Source: Trigonopsis variabilis (lineage: Eukaryota; Ascomycota; Trigonopsidomycetes; Trigonopsidales; Trigonopsidaceae). Taken from it: a stretch of 64,000 nucleotides of DNA. Under the pieces are notes generated by a model. The model searched no databases. It was not told the origin of the DNA and saw nothing but the letters and a program-made list of their open reading frames with translations. The position numbers were made by a program, and so were the translations under genes. Below, piece by piece: positions 1 through 10,220 of the stretch (position 1 is the first letter of the stretch; every line of letters starts with the position of its first letter). The stretch is taken from positions 1,774,900-1,838,899 of the forward strand of contig PPXM03000002.1 of NCBI GenBank assembly GCA_003707065.3, read 5' to 3'.

Positions 1-15
1 CTCTAGAGATATTGG

Positions 16-82
16 CATTCGGATTCACATTTCCCAAGACCGCTCGGCTCGCAGCTTGAGCTTGGGATGACTTCTCCGAATG
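16..82. repeat. Nested inverted repeat (potential hairpin)
   Basis: CATTCGGA at 16-23 is perfectly complementary to TCCGAATG at 75-82, and inside it CCCAAG at 33-38 pairs with CTTGGG at 61-66. The two stems nest in register. This could be a structured transcript or chance; no box motif of a known RNA class is visible. Confidence 0.35.
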
Positions 83-1810
83 AACCTTAACCTTGCTATG
101 GATCCCAGGTGCAATATTTTCATCAGCAACCCTTGTACGAAGAGGTTGACGGAGCTTCTGATTAAGTTAGTAACGAAAACAAAACAAATAGATTGCTATA
201 AGAATTTCACAAAGCCCAATTATGGTCATATATATATAATTGATCAGTAGCGGGGAATAAGAAACGATATAAGAGCTTCTTGGATCTCCATGAAAACATG
301 AAAACATGCAAACATTCACTCGGTCAAAGATATTCTTACCCTCTCCATGACTAGTAAGTCGATTAAAGGGAGCCCTTATATAAATAACTCAACGAAAGAA
401 TAGGATTGTCCAAAGAACGAGGTGATTGAAAGGATCGAAAAGGCTAATACAAAGGGCAAGCAACGGTTTAGTTGAATTTCAACACACACAAACAAATTGC
501 CTAAAAGGGTGTGCGATAAATGACAATCATCGTCATGACAACAATGTAAACACTGTCTTTATCAGCTCTACCTCAATGTGCATTACCAAATAATTCTTTT
601 AGTTGGTTCGGAGGTTGATATAGCACAATACAGGAGCTATTAAGCTTCAAGACAATTGATGTATTTTCGTCATGCTATGATAGCATATTCATACTCCATG
701 GTTGCCACAACAACATTCTCTTTCAAAATAATCGAGGAACCGATCCACAAGCAAGAGTCTCCATATCATTTACCAGAAATGATATCAACTAATATAATCA
801 ATACTTTAAATAGACCAATGTATATAACTTTTCTTTTCAAATCTCTCAGCTCGCCATTGTCCTTTCCGTTTCCTGCCAGAGAAGAGCCCATGATAAGAGC
901 TGACATGGATACTAGGATAAGTTATAGCATTATGCATAGAAGCCTTGAAACCCAAGTTCATCCGTGCAAGGACTCTAACGTGTACAAATCATTGTCCGTG
1001 GATTTGATCTTTAATAGTTAAGAAGCTCATTAACATTTCGAGATTGACAAAGATTCAAGTCAAATTTTCTCGACAATTTCTCTCTCTTTCAGTCCTTATT
1101 GAGAAAAATAAATCAGTATAAATCATATTGCTCCACTAGAGGACTCTTGAAAAATCCATAATGGAGAAGAAAAATCCCAACCAAGCATGACAGAATAATA
1201 TTGCCGAGTAAATTAATTCTCACTTATGAAGGAACGTATGAAGGCTAATCGTTTTGCGAGCAAGAAAACTACCTTGTAATAAGAAGTCCCGCGAGAAGAT
1301 ACGAGACGGACCAAATGAGAAACGAAATAAGACTTCAAATAGACATAACATCTAATTAAATGACTAGTCCAGAAATTGTAATTCAAATCAAAGCCAGTAG
1401 AATTCTCGAGAGGTCAGAAAGACTCAACCAGTCTTAACTCAGATAATCAGGCTCTAATACACAGTGATTATCAGCCACAATTCACAGGTTCGTCAAATTT
1501 GGAAAAATTCCTGATTCTTTTCCCGTCTCTTCCACTTTTGGCATATCCAAGATATCCTCCTTTTTTCGGCAACTGATGGTCGCGACAGGTGAATCTAATT
1601 TAACCCATATTAGCCTAAATTAAAACGCGCTACCCTGACAAATCTTCTCCAGGTTGTCAAGAAATTCACCTCCGCGAAAGACTCCTGTGCTATCCAAGAT
1701 GAATATAGATCTGAATGTGCAATGTCTTGAACATGTTGCGTCGTGTTTAGAGATATGTTCAGTAGGAAGTCATCTGTGAAGAAGTAAAGTAACATGTGGA
1801 GGACATTCTT

Positions 1811-1832
1811 AGACGCGCGCGCGTGCGCGTCT
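1811..1832. promoter_or_regulatory. Alternating GC tract with palindromic ends, upstream of noxR
   Basis: A 22-bp tract of nearly strict purine-pyrimidine alternation (CG/GT steps), with 8-bp inverted arms AGACGCGC and GCGCGTCT. It lies 89 bp before the ATG of the NoxR-like gene. Such tracts favour Z-DNA and also resemble the core of MCB-type elements (ACGCGT), but no exact ACGCGT is present. A regulatory role is inference. Confidence 0.4.
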
Positions 1833-1920
1833 TTGGGAGTTTCGTTCCAGAAGTTTTAAAGTCCGTACCTGTATCTACGGATTTAAATCAAGACAACAAG
1901 AAAACTACCGGACAAGGATA

Positions 1921-3030
1921 ATGTGTTCTAGACACGAGCTTTCAAAATGGATGAATGCTCTAAATGAATTTGAACAAGGACGATTAGACCGCGCTGCCAG
2001 TATATTCAACTCTATAGCTTTCTCGGCCAGAATATGGTTCAATCTAGGCATAATTTCAGCGGCTATGACTGATCATGAGGCTGCGATCGCTTGCCTTCAT
2101 CATGCTGTATTTAGAGATCGATATCTTGCCATAGGGTACTTTCAGCTTGGAGTCTCCAATTTTCTTTTGGGATCCTTCCAAGAGGCAGTAGCCAACTTTA
2201 ACGACGCCTTGCGATGCATGAGGGGTAATGCAGTGATAGACTATTCGCAGCTGGGATTGGACCATCAGCTGTATGCCTGTGAGGTGCTATTTAATCGTGG
2301 ATTGGCAGCAATATATAAGGATAATATGAAAGACGGATTAGCAGACTTGAGAGCGGCAGCGGCAGAGAAAAGAATCAGGAGGCATCTTGTCATAGATCAA
2401 GCCTTAGCTGAAAAAGGACGTGGATATACTATGTTTTCTGTCCAGGCAGATACTCTCTATCGGCCTGTTGGTATGGATGCTACGACAACTGTTGAGGACG
2501 CTAGATTTGGCGAAAAGAAGACCATTGTCCGAAACGCAAGTTTAAGGAACAGAGAACAAGAGCGCCAGCAATTGACGAACGTGTCCGAGGCAATATCGTA
2601 CGGAGCCATGAACTTAGTTGTTAAGGGATTGACCTCTTCTATTCCCGAGGATGCCAAAGAGATCCCTATTCTAATGCCTCTTCCTGACGCTTTTCTTGAT
2701 CGAGTATCGACATCAGCTGTGGCTTCTTCTAGTGGTGCTAAAGCACCGATCAGGTCGTTATCGACAAAGTCAAAATCAAACATCAAGCGGGTTAGGAACC
2801 TTGAGCCTTTAAATAGAGCAAGAAGCCACGATACAAGAGACTTGGAGCCTTTGGAGGAAACAAATAAAGAAAAAGAGGGAGAAAAATTAACTGACGATGA
2901 TACTGATACCGGTCTAACCAGACGCAAGACTCTACGCGACGCAATGAGGAATGCTAAGACTCTACTAAGACGATCCTCCACTAAAAGGAAACAGCAGTCT
3001 GAAGCACCATTGACTGCTGTCGCCAGTTGA
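1921..3030 (+). CDS. noxR: NoxR / p67phox-like NADPH oxidase regulator, TPR and activation-domain part only
   Basis: A 369-residue, intronless protein. The first ~160 residues form a p67phox-type TPR array. Signature segments are RDRYLAIGYFQLG (about 65-77), MRGNAVIDYSQLGL (100-113) and ACEVLFNRG (119-127), which align closely with animal p67phox. R101, G102, N103 and D107 occupy the positions of the p67phox Rac-binding insertion (R102, N104, D108). A following YRP...ARFGEKKTIVRN segment matches the NADPH oxidase activation segment. In the family the protein binds GTP-Rac and switches on the gp91-type oxidase at the membrane. Fungal NoxR normally continues into a PB1 domain that contacts Cdc24; here about 170 residues of charged, Ser-rich sequence end in a basic tail (RRSSTKRKQQ) with no PB1 or SH3. 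A downstream exon carrying PB1 is not seen. Identification as a p67phox homologue is firm; oxidase activation in this organism is inference. Confidence 0.85.
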   Translation: MCSRHELSKWMNALNEFEQGRLDRAASIFNSIAFSARIWFNLGIISAAMTDHEAAIACLHHAVFRDRYLAIGYFQLGVSNFLLGSFQEAVANFNDALRCMRGNAVIDYSQLGLDHQLYACEVLFNRGLAAIYKDNMKDGLADLRAAAAEKRIRRHLVIDQALAEKGRGYTMFSVQADTLYRPVGMDATTTVEDARFGEKKTIVRNASLRNREQERQQLTNVSEAISYGAMNLVVKGLTSSIPEDAKEIPILMPLPDAFLDRVSTSAVASSSGAKAPIRSLSTKSKSNIKRVRNLEPLNRARSHDTRDLEPLEETNKEKEGEKLTDDDTDTGLTRRKTLRDAMRNAKTLLRRSSTKRKQQSEAPLTAVAS

Positions 3031-4382
3031 TGATTCTAATGGTTTGGAACCCGTGTTCTGATTGAGGGTTCAAGCTGCTTCTAGCAGTAGCAGACATATA
3101 ACTTTCATGTGACAACCACGTCGTGATTGCTCGCATGACCTAAGGAGACAAAGAGTTGGCTAACAGTCTGTTCTAGTCGTCCGTTGATCTTTTCCAGACT
3201 TTTGAGCCAACCACCTAGTGAAAGGCGGAGGTATGGAAGATCGTAACGGAGATAGTAGTGCACTCTCTGTTTAACTCAATGCGTAATTTCCGAGCTGATT
3301 TAACCCGAGCGAGACGAGGAGATTTGTCACCCTTACGCGGAGTTTACTCTTCGATTTAGCATGTGATCTGCCTTGGTCCGAAGCAGACTACACCCTATGA
3401 CTCTGCCTTGTCCGTCCTATCGAAGGACAACTTGCTCTGCGGAGATCCGCGTGATGCGTGGCCATTTCATGGCAAGACTTGTTTTACGATATCAACTCAT
3501 GGTGAAATCAAAATGTCTATTGTGTTACATCGTTTATGAAATCGAATTGATCTGTCTATATCGTAGTTATGATGATTGATGCATTAGATATCGCAATTGT
3601 TAATGAGATACTATCCAAATCGGATACAAGGGAAAACCATCATGTGGGTCATTGTTAAGCGCTCGGACGTCAGATCAGTGGGTATTGTCAGAGGCTGGGA
3701 AAATGTCACGGCTCGGCTTGAAATTCGAAGCAAGATAAGAAAACTAGAAGATTTCAAAGTTTATGCGGGGTAGAAAACCTTACAGCCTTTTCTCGCGCGG
3801 TCGCCGTGTCTCTCATTAAGATTCCATTTTGAGATATGATCGGGTCTGTTATCCGGCGTCGTCATAATCATCATCCAGATATAATTCTGTGGATATTCTG
3901 TGGATAAGGAACGCCTCTGGGCACTAGAGTTTATGCATGTCTAAGAACCATCGTAGCTGGTTTGCAGATCTTTTTTGGCTCTCGCGTTATTAATGCTCAG
4001 GTGAAGGAAGCTCAATAGAGTTTCGGCCTCGTAAGCAACAACGGTCGGAGACCCGGACACGTAGCGCCATTACGACGCTTCCATTTGATGACTCAGAAGA
4101 GTCGAAAGAAAAAAAAAGAAGTTATATCAACACCATAAGATAATTAAAACTTAGGTAATGAATCAAAAGATAGCAAAAGAGAAAATATACCACTATGAAA
4201 ACCGGCCGAAGGACTAATAAAGAGAATCCGTTGAAATCTAATTCCGGGACTCCGTAACATCCGAAGGGTACACCGGTCCCATGGAGGGACAAAAATAGGT
4301 CAAGTCCACGCGGCCCGTGGAACGGCATATATTAAATAGGCACCGTACGATGGCCTTTAGATCATAATTGACTTCTCTATCC
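3031..4382. other. Intergenic region with several hairpins, no gene
   Basis: No ATG-initiated frame longer than about 70 codons is protein-like. Between 3155 and 3450 there is a run of inverted repeats: a nested stem 3155-3161/3205-3211 with 3165-3170/3195-3200; 3367-3371/3383-3387; 3408-3413/3425-3430; and 3439-3442/3447-3450. A further 5-bp stem with a 4-nt loop lies at 4090-4103, followed by an A-rich run. A structured noncoding RNA is possible, but I recognise none of the universal snRNA, RNase P or SRP motifs. Confidence 0.4.
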
Positions 4383-5042
4383 ATGGTTGGACTATCAGAT
4401 AGGTTCATTGTAGCGTCTACGGCGCGAACCAAGCTTAGGCGAGCAGCTAATGCTGATGATGTTGATCTTCGAGTTGTTGTTGGTCATGCCAACCTTTTAG
4501 ATAAAATTATGGATGATTTAAACGCAGGGACTCCATTTAATTCACCTTTCGATAATCTATATAAGAGGGAAGAGCAGGAGTCCGAACCTTACGTGCCGAC
4601 TCCTTATGATCCTGAAGAGTCGAGAATTTCCTCCATGACACCGGAAGAAAACGACGAACTAGTCCCACTGGCACGCTTCCCTTCCCATGCTTCTCACAGT
4701 TCCCACGTGACTGTCTGTGATGCCGAAGACAGCGATGAAGAAGAAGACGATGTACAAGAATGCGATATTGGGTCCATGGCCTTTGAGAGTGATCAAACTC
4801 CGCTTTTGGACGGATTCACTAGCGGCTACAATCATATCATGCGGTCTGAGATTGAGAGAACCATGGAGCTTATGGATAGAATAGCTCGAGGTACCTATGA
4901 GGAATCAGACTATGACATGCCTGAACTGAGTAAGTCAGTTTCTTCTGAAGATGAGGACACTCCTTATCCCAACGAAGCGCCTCTTCCTTGGATTGGAAAG
5001 AAAGTCGCTTTTGACGAATCCAGCCTTATTGCTGCTCATTGA
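4383..5042 (+). CDS. Acidic protein with a VVVGHANLLDKIM motif, function unknown
   Basis: A 219-residue protein starting at the ATG at 4383; the frame is open to 4368 only through a TTG codon. The N-terminal 45 residues look conserved and contain LRVVVGHANLLDKIMDDL, a signature I associate with fungal proteins of unknown function. The rest is acidic and low-complexity: proline/Glu stretches, an acidic block DSDEEEDDVQECD and Ser-rich patches. There is no signal peptide, membrane segment or catalytic motif. It shares strand with the NoxR-like gene 1.35 kb upstream and converges with RER1. I do not assign a function. Confidence 0.7.
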   Translation: MVGLSDRFIVASTARTKLRRAANADDVDLRVVVGHANLLDKIMDDLNAGTPFNSPFDNLYKREEQESEPYVPTPYDPEESRISSMTPEENDELVPLARFPSHASHSSHVTVCDAEDSDEEEDDVQECDIGSMAFESDQTPLLDGFTSGYNHIMRSEIERTMELMDRIARGTYEESDYDMPELSKSVSSEDEDTPYPNEAPLPWIGKKVAFDESSLIAAH

Positions 5043-5396
5043 GCTCGACTACATATAATGTTTCCGGCCCTTTCCTGTACATATTGGCCCCTCTCCTTTA
5101 ATGATTTATGACTCTCTTCTTAACGAAACTTTTGGTATATGTTCATGTCTTGTTATGTTATTACTTAAGGTAGGCTAAATAATACAGATGATGTTACTTG
5201 TTATTATAACGTGCCCAGCGCCGTACAATATTACGTAGGCAGAGCAATCACAACAGATAATTATTAGACACCACATGATCTGGTAAGTGAATCGATTGAC
5301 GCGAAACCGGCATCGGAGACGTTTTGATCATTGAACTCTCAGGTCAACTTTTAGCAAAAAAACCATAAAACGTGGCTCGACACAGTTTAAATAAGT
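5043..5396. other. Convergent 3' region between the acidic protein gene and RER1
   Basis: 354 bp, AT-rich, between two gene 3' ends. No coding potential or repeat is seen; it presumably contains both polyadenylation regions. Confidence 0.5.
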
Positions 5397-6069
5397 CTAT
5401 TTCTTGGCATACTTGGCCTTGCCGATATCAAACGGGATGTATTTATATTTGATCATATGTTGAATCTGCCTTCTCATGGTCAAGAAGAACAGAGTAAAGA
5501 AATAGACGACTAATATCGGCCAAAAAACTAGAAATCAGATTATATCATAATTCATCCATACCTGGCACATCAAATATAGGGATCCACGCGCAAATAAATG
5601 CTATAAGTGAGGCTCTAGCCGCCGAGTGCCAAAACTTAAATTCGGGCAATCGCCGAATAAATGGGTGGAATTCATCATCTTGCTTAGTTGGTAACTCGCT
5701 CGGGCCTCCCTCTTCTAACCCTTCAGCTTCTAATTCCTGATTTAATGAAGGGTCGAACTTGGGTTGAAGAAAAGCCAAAAATAAATTCAGCAGATAGATG
5801 GCCAAAGTATAACATACTGTAATTAGAAACATCTCGATTATATATTTTTCACCTATATACCATCCTTGGGCAAAGACAATCCTCAGCATGAAAAAGAGCA
5901 GAAGTCCTCCAAGGCCCAGCCATCGATATAAAGTGTATGGCACAGATTTATCAAGATAAAACTGATAGAGCTGCATATTAGTGACTGCAGTCCTGGATCT
6001 TACTGTCTGAGTCTTTCTGATGTATCCATTGATCATTTCAACAGGGGTTTTTTGCTGCCCCTCGTCCAT
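5397..6069 (-). CDS. RER1: Rer1, Golgi-to-ER retrieval receptor
   Basis: Two exons, 6069-5562 and 5527-5397, separated by a 34-bp GT-AG intron (5528-5561). The splice is fixed by protein homology: exon 1 ends ...IPIFDVP and exon 2 continues [18 protein letters not shown], then [25 protein letters not shown]. Rer1 is a four-span membrane protein that returns escaped ER membrane proteins to the ER in COPI vesicles. Hydrophobic segments are visible near [40 protein letters not shown], the [17 protein letters not shown] segment and the exon 2 segment. The lysine-rich C terminus (KAKYAKK) fits COPI binding. The ATG at 6069 is the first in frame. Reading through the intron would end the protein after GMDEL and lose the last span. 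Confidence 0.96.
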
Positions 6070-6163
6070 TCTGTCTTGATGCTTTCTCCCAATACGACGT
6101 GTCAGGCGCGACTACACCAGACTGTATTGAAAATAACAGCCAATATATCAATTCACTAAAAGA

Positions 6164-9100
6164 CTACAAAATGATAAAAAAGGTTATCCATGAAAAGATA
6201 GCCCAGCCTGAAAGTCTTTTTACTGATGCTTTACCTTCATAGTCAGGGCTAATAGTGGCAATGGTGATTGGTTCTGAGATAGATAGAAGTCTGGTTGACG
6301 TGACAAGAGAAGTTGTGGTTGCTTCTCCGACGCTCGCTAAACTCGAAGAGGAAGAAAACCCTGCAACGCTACTCGATGAATTAGTACCCTTGCTATTTGT
6401 TTCGCATTCGACGCAAAAATTTTTCGACGGCTTAGCAAAGGCAGAAGAGCTCGTAAAAGTGAAAGGACCCTCATGCTGGATTGTTCCGCTAGTCTCGTGG
6501 GGTGAGATACTGACGGAATTTAAAGCAACAGCGCTTGAATGCTCGCATAAAGTACAAGACTCTGTAAAGAGGGATGTCTCAGATAACGCACGCGTAACCA
6601 TTGAAGATGAAGAAGAAGAGACAACCATTACTTTAGATGGCAAGGACATACTGGACTGAAAAATGCTAGAGTGTATGGTTGAAATTGGCGAAGGGGGTTT
6701 GCGAACAGAAGTACTGGTTAAGGTTGATGATCGATAGAAGTCCGATGTTCCCAGAAAACTTTCTCTTTCTTGCTGAGTAGAAATGTCGGCGTGTGAAGCC
6801 AGAGCTGCTGAGCTTTGCACTCCACATCCATTGCACATTGTTGTACCAACGGAAGAGGTGATAGCGCGTGCAGCTCCAGAAGAATAGTAAGAAGAAACCA
6901 TTGACATAGGAGGCGAAGGTAGTCTGGATCTACTAGGCGATTTATATGCCTGCAGTGTAGTGGTGCTGGCCTCCGTGAGGGAAGAGCTTGCGAGAGATGG
7001 TAGGGAAGCAAGAAATGAACTAGCGGTGCTTTTCGGAATAACCAAAGGACTTATACTGTATGCTACAGAAGTAGCAGATGAAGTTGAAGACTTCGAAGAA
7101 GAAATGACATTGGATTCCTTCGTTGAAGTTGCCAGATCGGCGCAAGACTCAGTAAATGTTGTGGTCCGAGGATTCACCTTAACCGAGGACAACACAGATA
7201 TGCTCGCATCTATTTTCTTTGATGCACCTATAGTTTCGGTAGGCCATGTCTTGGAAACTCCCGTGGGACTAGCTGAATTCAAAGATAGAGTAGAACTTGA
7301 AGACTTCACGGCGGATTGCCTATCACTGGAAGACAAAGATGTCAAATCGTGAGAGCGGGTATAGTGAAGAAAGTTAGATGTAGGGGTGACAACCGACCCA
7401 TGTCCCGAAGACGTAAGATCGTCATGAAAAGAAACTGAAACAGAATGGCTAGAAGAAATACCACGAGACGAGACAATAGAGCCATGGGATGAAATTGAAA
7501 GGCCATGAGAATAAAGCTGCGTCGACGTCAAGGACGAGTCTGAACGTGAAAATGATGAAGAAAGGGACTCGGCAGACCGACTGGAACTCACCCTAGCAAT
7601 CGAGAAAGATTTCCAGATATTGCTAGATAAAAGTGATACCGAGGTTGTGGGTCGTGATGCTAATGAAAGCCCTGAAGAGAACTGTGAAAGGCTCGTATAT
7701 GCTGGAAGACCGCTATAACCTGAAATCACCGTCACATGAGTGCATGGACAAGGCAATGTGACAACAACTGTTGTGTCTCTAACCACAGTCTCAGTGACGT
7801 AGTACCCTGTAGTCTGCACAGACGCGACGGTCATCGAGGGATAAAGAACAATAGGCGAAGAAACTGTCTCGTTAGCGAGGATAGCGCGCAATGCATACCT
7901 TTACTGCGGATGTGCTCAATATCTAGAGTCGAAGAAGATAAACTCGACACAATAGCACCATTGATAGACGAAGAATAAGGGAGACTGGATTTTTGAGTAC
8001 TGGGCCTTGTCTTCGAGATACCGGCAGATAAATGGCCAGAAAAGCTCACACTTGATCCTGGTCGGCTATTGATAGAATACGAGCTCGAATATAAAGTCGC
8101 ATCCCTTCGAGCAGATGTGCTTCTAGCCGAAGGGACACTATTTGGTAAATCAGTTGAAGCAGGAACCGAATAACTGAGAGCTGCCCAAGAAGAATCATTA
8201 GATTTACTCTTGAAGAGGTACCCAGACGCAGATGTGCTTGATGAGAAAACGGTGGAAGACGAAGAAGGTCGCTTGAAGAAAGAAGGTGGTGAACTTGCGG
8301 TCACCGACTTTGGAGAGGAGGAAATTCGGACGATAGAAAGAGCAGACAAAGCTTCCGTTGATCTAGTTGAATGAACGATACCCCCAGAATGGGTATGACG
8401 AGACTCTAAAGGGCGCAACGTTTTGGAAATTAATGATCCACTGGGCTTAGATAAAGAGAGCGATTCTGATGAAGGGATATTATAAGAAAAATGAGAAGAT
8501 ACGCCAGCGATCAATGACTGCACTGAAGAAAAAGCAAAATTAGATGACGGCTCCAGGCCTCTGGAAAAGGAGGCGGACAAAGAGGATGGAGTAAAAGAAT
8601 TGAAGAATGGAGAATTTCTTGAAGAATGAAGAAAATACCCAGAAGGAGTCAGAGATTTAGTGTTATCATAGCTTAATCTGCTTCTCGTGGGCTCAGCTTC
8701 GTGATTCGAAAAGTGGAGACTGGATGCAGTTGAAACACTCTTTGATTTCACACCCAGAGCTGAAGCCGATGAAGTCAATCTAGGGCCAAGTGAAGAAGAA
8801 AATGCCTCGTATGAAGTCACTCTTGGACCGAGGGCAGAAGACAAGACGGTAGATGGAGTGGCGGAAGTAAAATGGAACTCGCCTGATGTCAAAGGTAACA
8901 AGGTCGTGCAAGGGATGGTTAGATAGCTAGTAATATCATCATATATGACCACTGAAGTTGTAGAGTAAACGTAGACTTCAGTACGTGCACTGGAATATGC
9001 GCTCGGACGCACTGAGCTCGAACTGTCCAGGTTAAGAGAGATAGGAGACTCACTATACAGAAAAGATGAACTATCATGCTTCACAGAAGGTACAACACTC

Positions 9101-10220
9101 CTGTAGGTTAAAAGTGAAGAACTGCTAGCAGCACTTAGCGGGGCTGAAGTTCCTGAAGCTCTGTTTACAGCTGATCTAGCCGTAACAGGTATTGTCGTGG
9201 TACAAGGAAGGGTTATGTATTCTGTTATATCATCATAAACCACCATAGTAGTAGTATAGTAGACATACACATCAGAAACAGCATCCCATGAAAAACTCGA
9301 ATGTATATGATGGGTCTTGCTTGCCAGTTCATTATTTGACGGAAATGAGACGAGAGAGTCAAATATAGATGGAAAAGAAGTCGTCGAAGGTTTCAAAGAA
9401 GAAGCTGTCAAAGACGAAGCGGCCAAAGACGAAGCGGTCAAAGACGAAGCGGCCAAAGGTGAAGCGGTCAAAGACGAAGCGGCCAAAGGTGAAGCGGTCA
9501 AAGACGAAGCGGCCAAAGGTGAAGCGGCCAAAGACGAAGGTATCAAAGAAGAAATCTCTGAAAAGGACGCTGACCGGGCAGAGGGTGAGCTCTGCAAAAC
9601 TCCAAAGGATGCGAATGAGGACACTACCTTGCTCGAGTCAGTTAGATATCTCGTCGTACTCTTAGGCCCAGCCGATGAGGAGGATGAAAATTCCGAGATC
9701 AAAGAGGATGTAGTATCTTTGGTTGACAAAGAATGGACAGATGATGGCCGCGTAAGAGACGCTGCAAGTGGTGATGATCTCACAGAAACAGCTACTCGTC
9801 CGGACACAGTAGACAACTTGAACGACGAAGATGATGAAGGTAGCCCTGCAAACGAGGGTCTCGAAAAAGAAGACACAACCGGAGTTGAGAGTTCAGTGGA
9901 GCTAGATGACATAGGGGTGACATTTTCACTATGAGATTCTTCCGGATACTTTTGGGGAACAGAAACAGTGGCTATAGACAGAAAGCTAGTTGGCACTTCA
10001 ACTTTCGTCACCGAAGAAACGGTCGTAAGACCATTATCACATACGTGACACGGAATGGTAATAAAGTCGATAACATCAGAAGTATACACAGCAGTAATTA
10101 TCTGAGTCACATATTCCACTTGTGCAACTGTAGTGCAAGAATAAACTAGGAGTGTTACTGTCCATAGCACGAGATTCGAGAGCTAAAGTTAGATAGAGAG
10201 AGACATAATTATACCTTCAT
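6164..10220 (-). CDS. Large Ser/Thr-rich cell-surface (GPI-type) protein with repeated Y-D-D...T-x-P-C modules
   Basis: Three exons: 10220-10215 (ATG AAG), 10182-7898 and 7862-6164, with introns of 32 bp (10183-10214, TCTAACTTTAG end) and 35 bp (7863-7897, GCTAACGAGACAG end). Joined, they give 1329 residues in one frame. The product begins MKLSNLVLWTVTLLVYSC, a classic signal peptide, and ends in a hydrophobic tail (GWAIFSWITFFIIL) that may be a GPI-attachment signal. The body is overwhelmingly Ser with Thr, Ala and Pro. Four related modules of the form VYVY-TT-VV-YDDIT-YIT-PC lie near residues 47, 328, 426 and 798. Four CxxC motifs stand out in the Ser-rich background: near 47 (CHVC), 1104 (CNGC), 1203 (CTLC) and 1247 (CVEC). 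A 5/10-residue tandem array (SSLTASPLAA type) lies near residues 216-260. A cell-wall mannoprotein or adhesin is likely. No ligand-binding domain is recognised. Confidence 0.85.
9408..9540. repeat. 15/30-bp tandem repeat inside the Ser-rich surface protein gene
   Basis: About nine near-identical 15-bp units, alternating GTCAAAGACGAAGCG and GCCAAAGGTGAAGCG on the plus strand, so the higher-order period is 30 bp. On the coding minus strand they encode alternating SLTAS and PLAAS pentapeptides. Near-perfect identity at silent positions suggests recent expansion and possible length variation between strains. Confidence 0.9.

Larger units (their letters stand above)
1..1920. other. Intergenic stretch without a supported gene
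   Basis: No reading frame here starts with ATG and looks protein-like; the longest (656-1021) opens with TTG, has no recognisable motif and no codon pattern like its neighbours. Two structural signals are visible: a nested inverted repeat at 16-82 and an alternating purine-pyrimidine GC tract at 1811-1832 just upstream of the NoxR-like gene. The region is probably the upstream and regulatory sequence of that gene plus the end of something outside the window. Confidence 0.6.

Noticed and set aside
656-1021. 121-codon plus-strand ORF in the left spacer
   Set aside because: It begins with TTG, has no conserved motif, and its composition looks random compared with real genes nearby.
6255-9934. 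Plus-strand ORFs 6255-6659, 6960-7352, 9317-9934 and 9369-9665 (Lys/Glu-rich repeats)
   Set aside because: They are antisense shadows of the low-complexity Ser codons of the surface protein; the apparent repeats are the complement of the SLTAS/PLAAS array.
6164-10170. Two separate genes (6164-7891 and 7831-10170) or a frameshift in the Ser-rich region
   Set aside because: A 35-bp GT-AG intron with a CTAAC branch joins the frames exactly, and a 6-bp first exon with a second tiny intron supplies the ATG and a full signal peptide. Total coding length is divisible by three.
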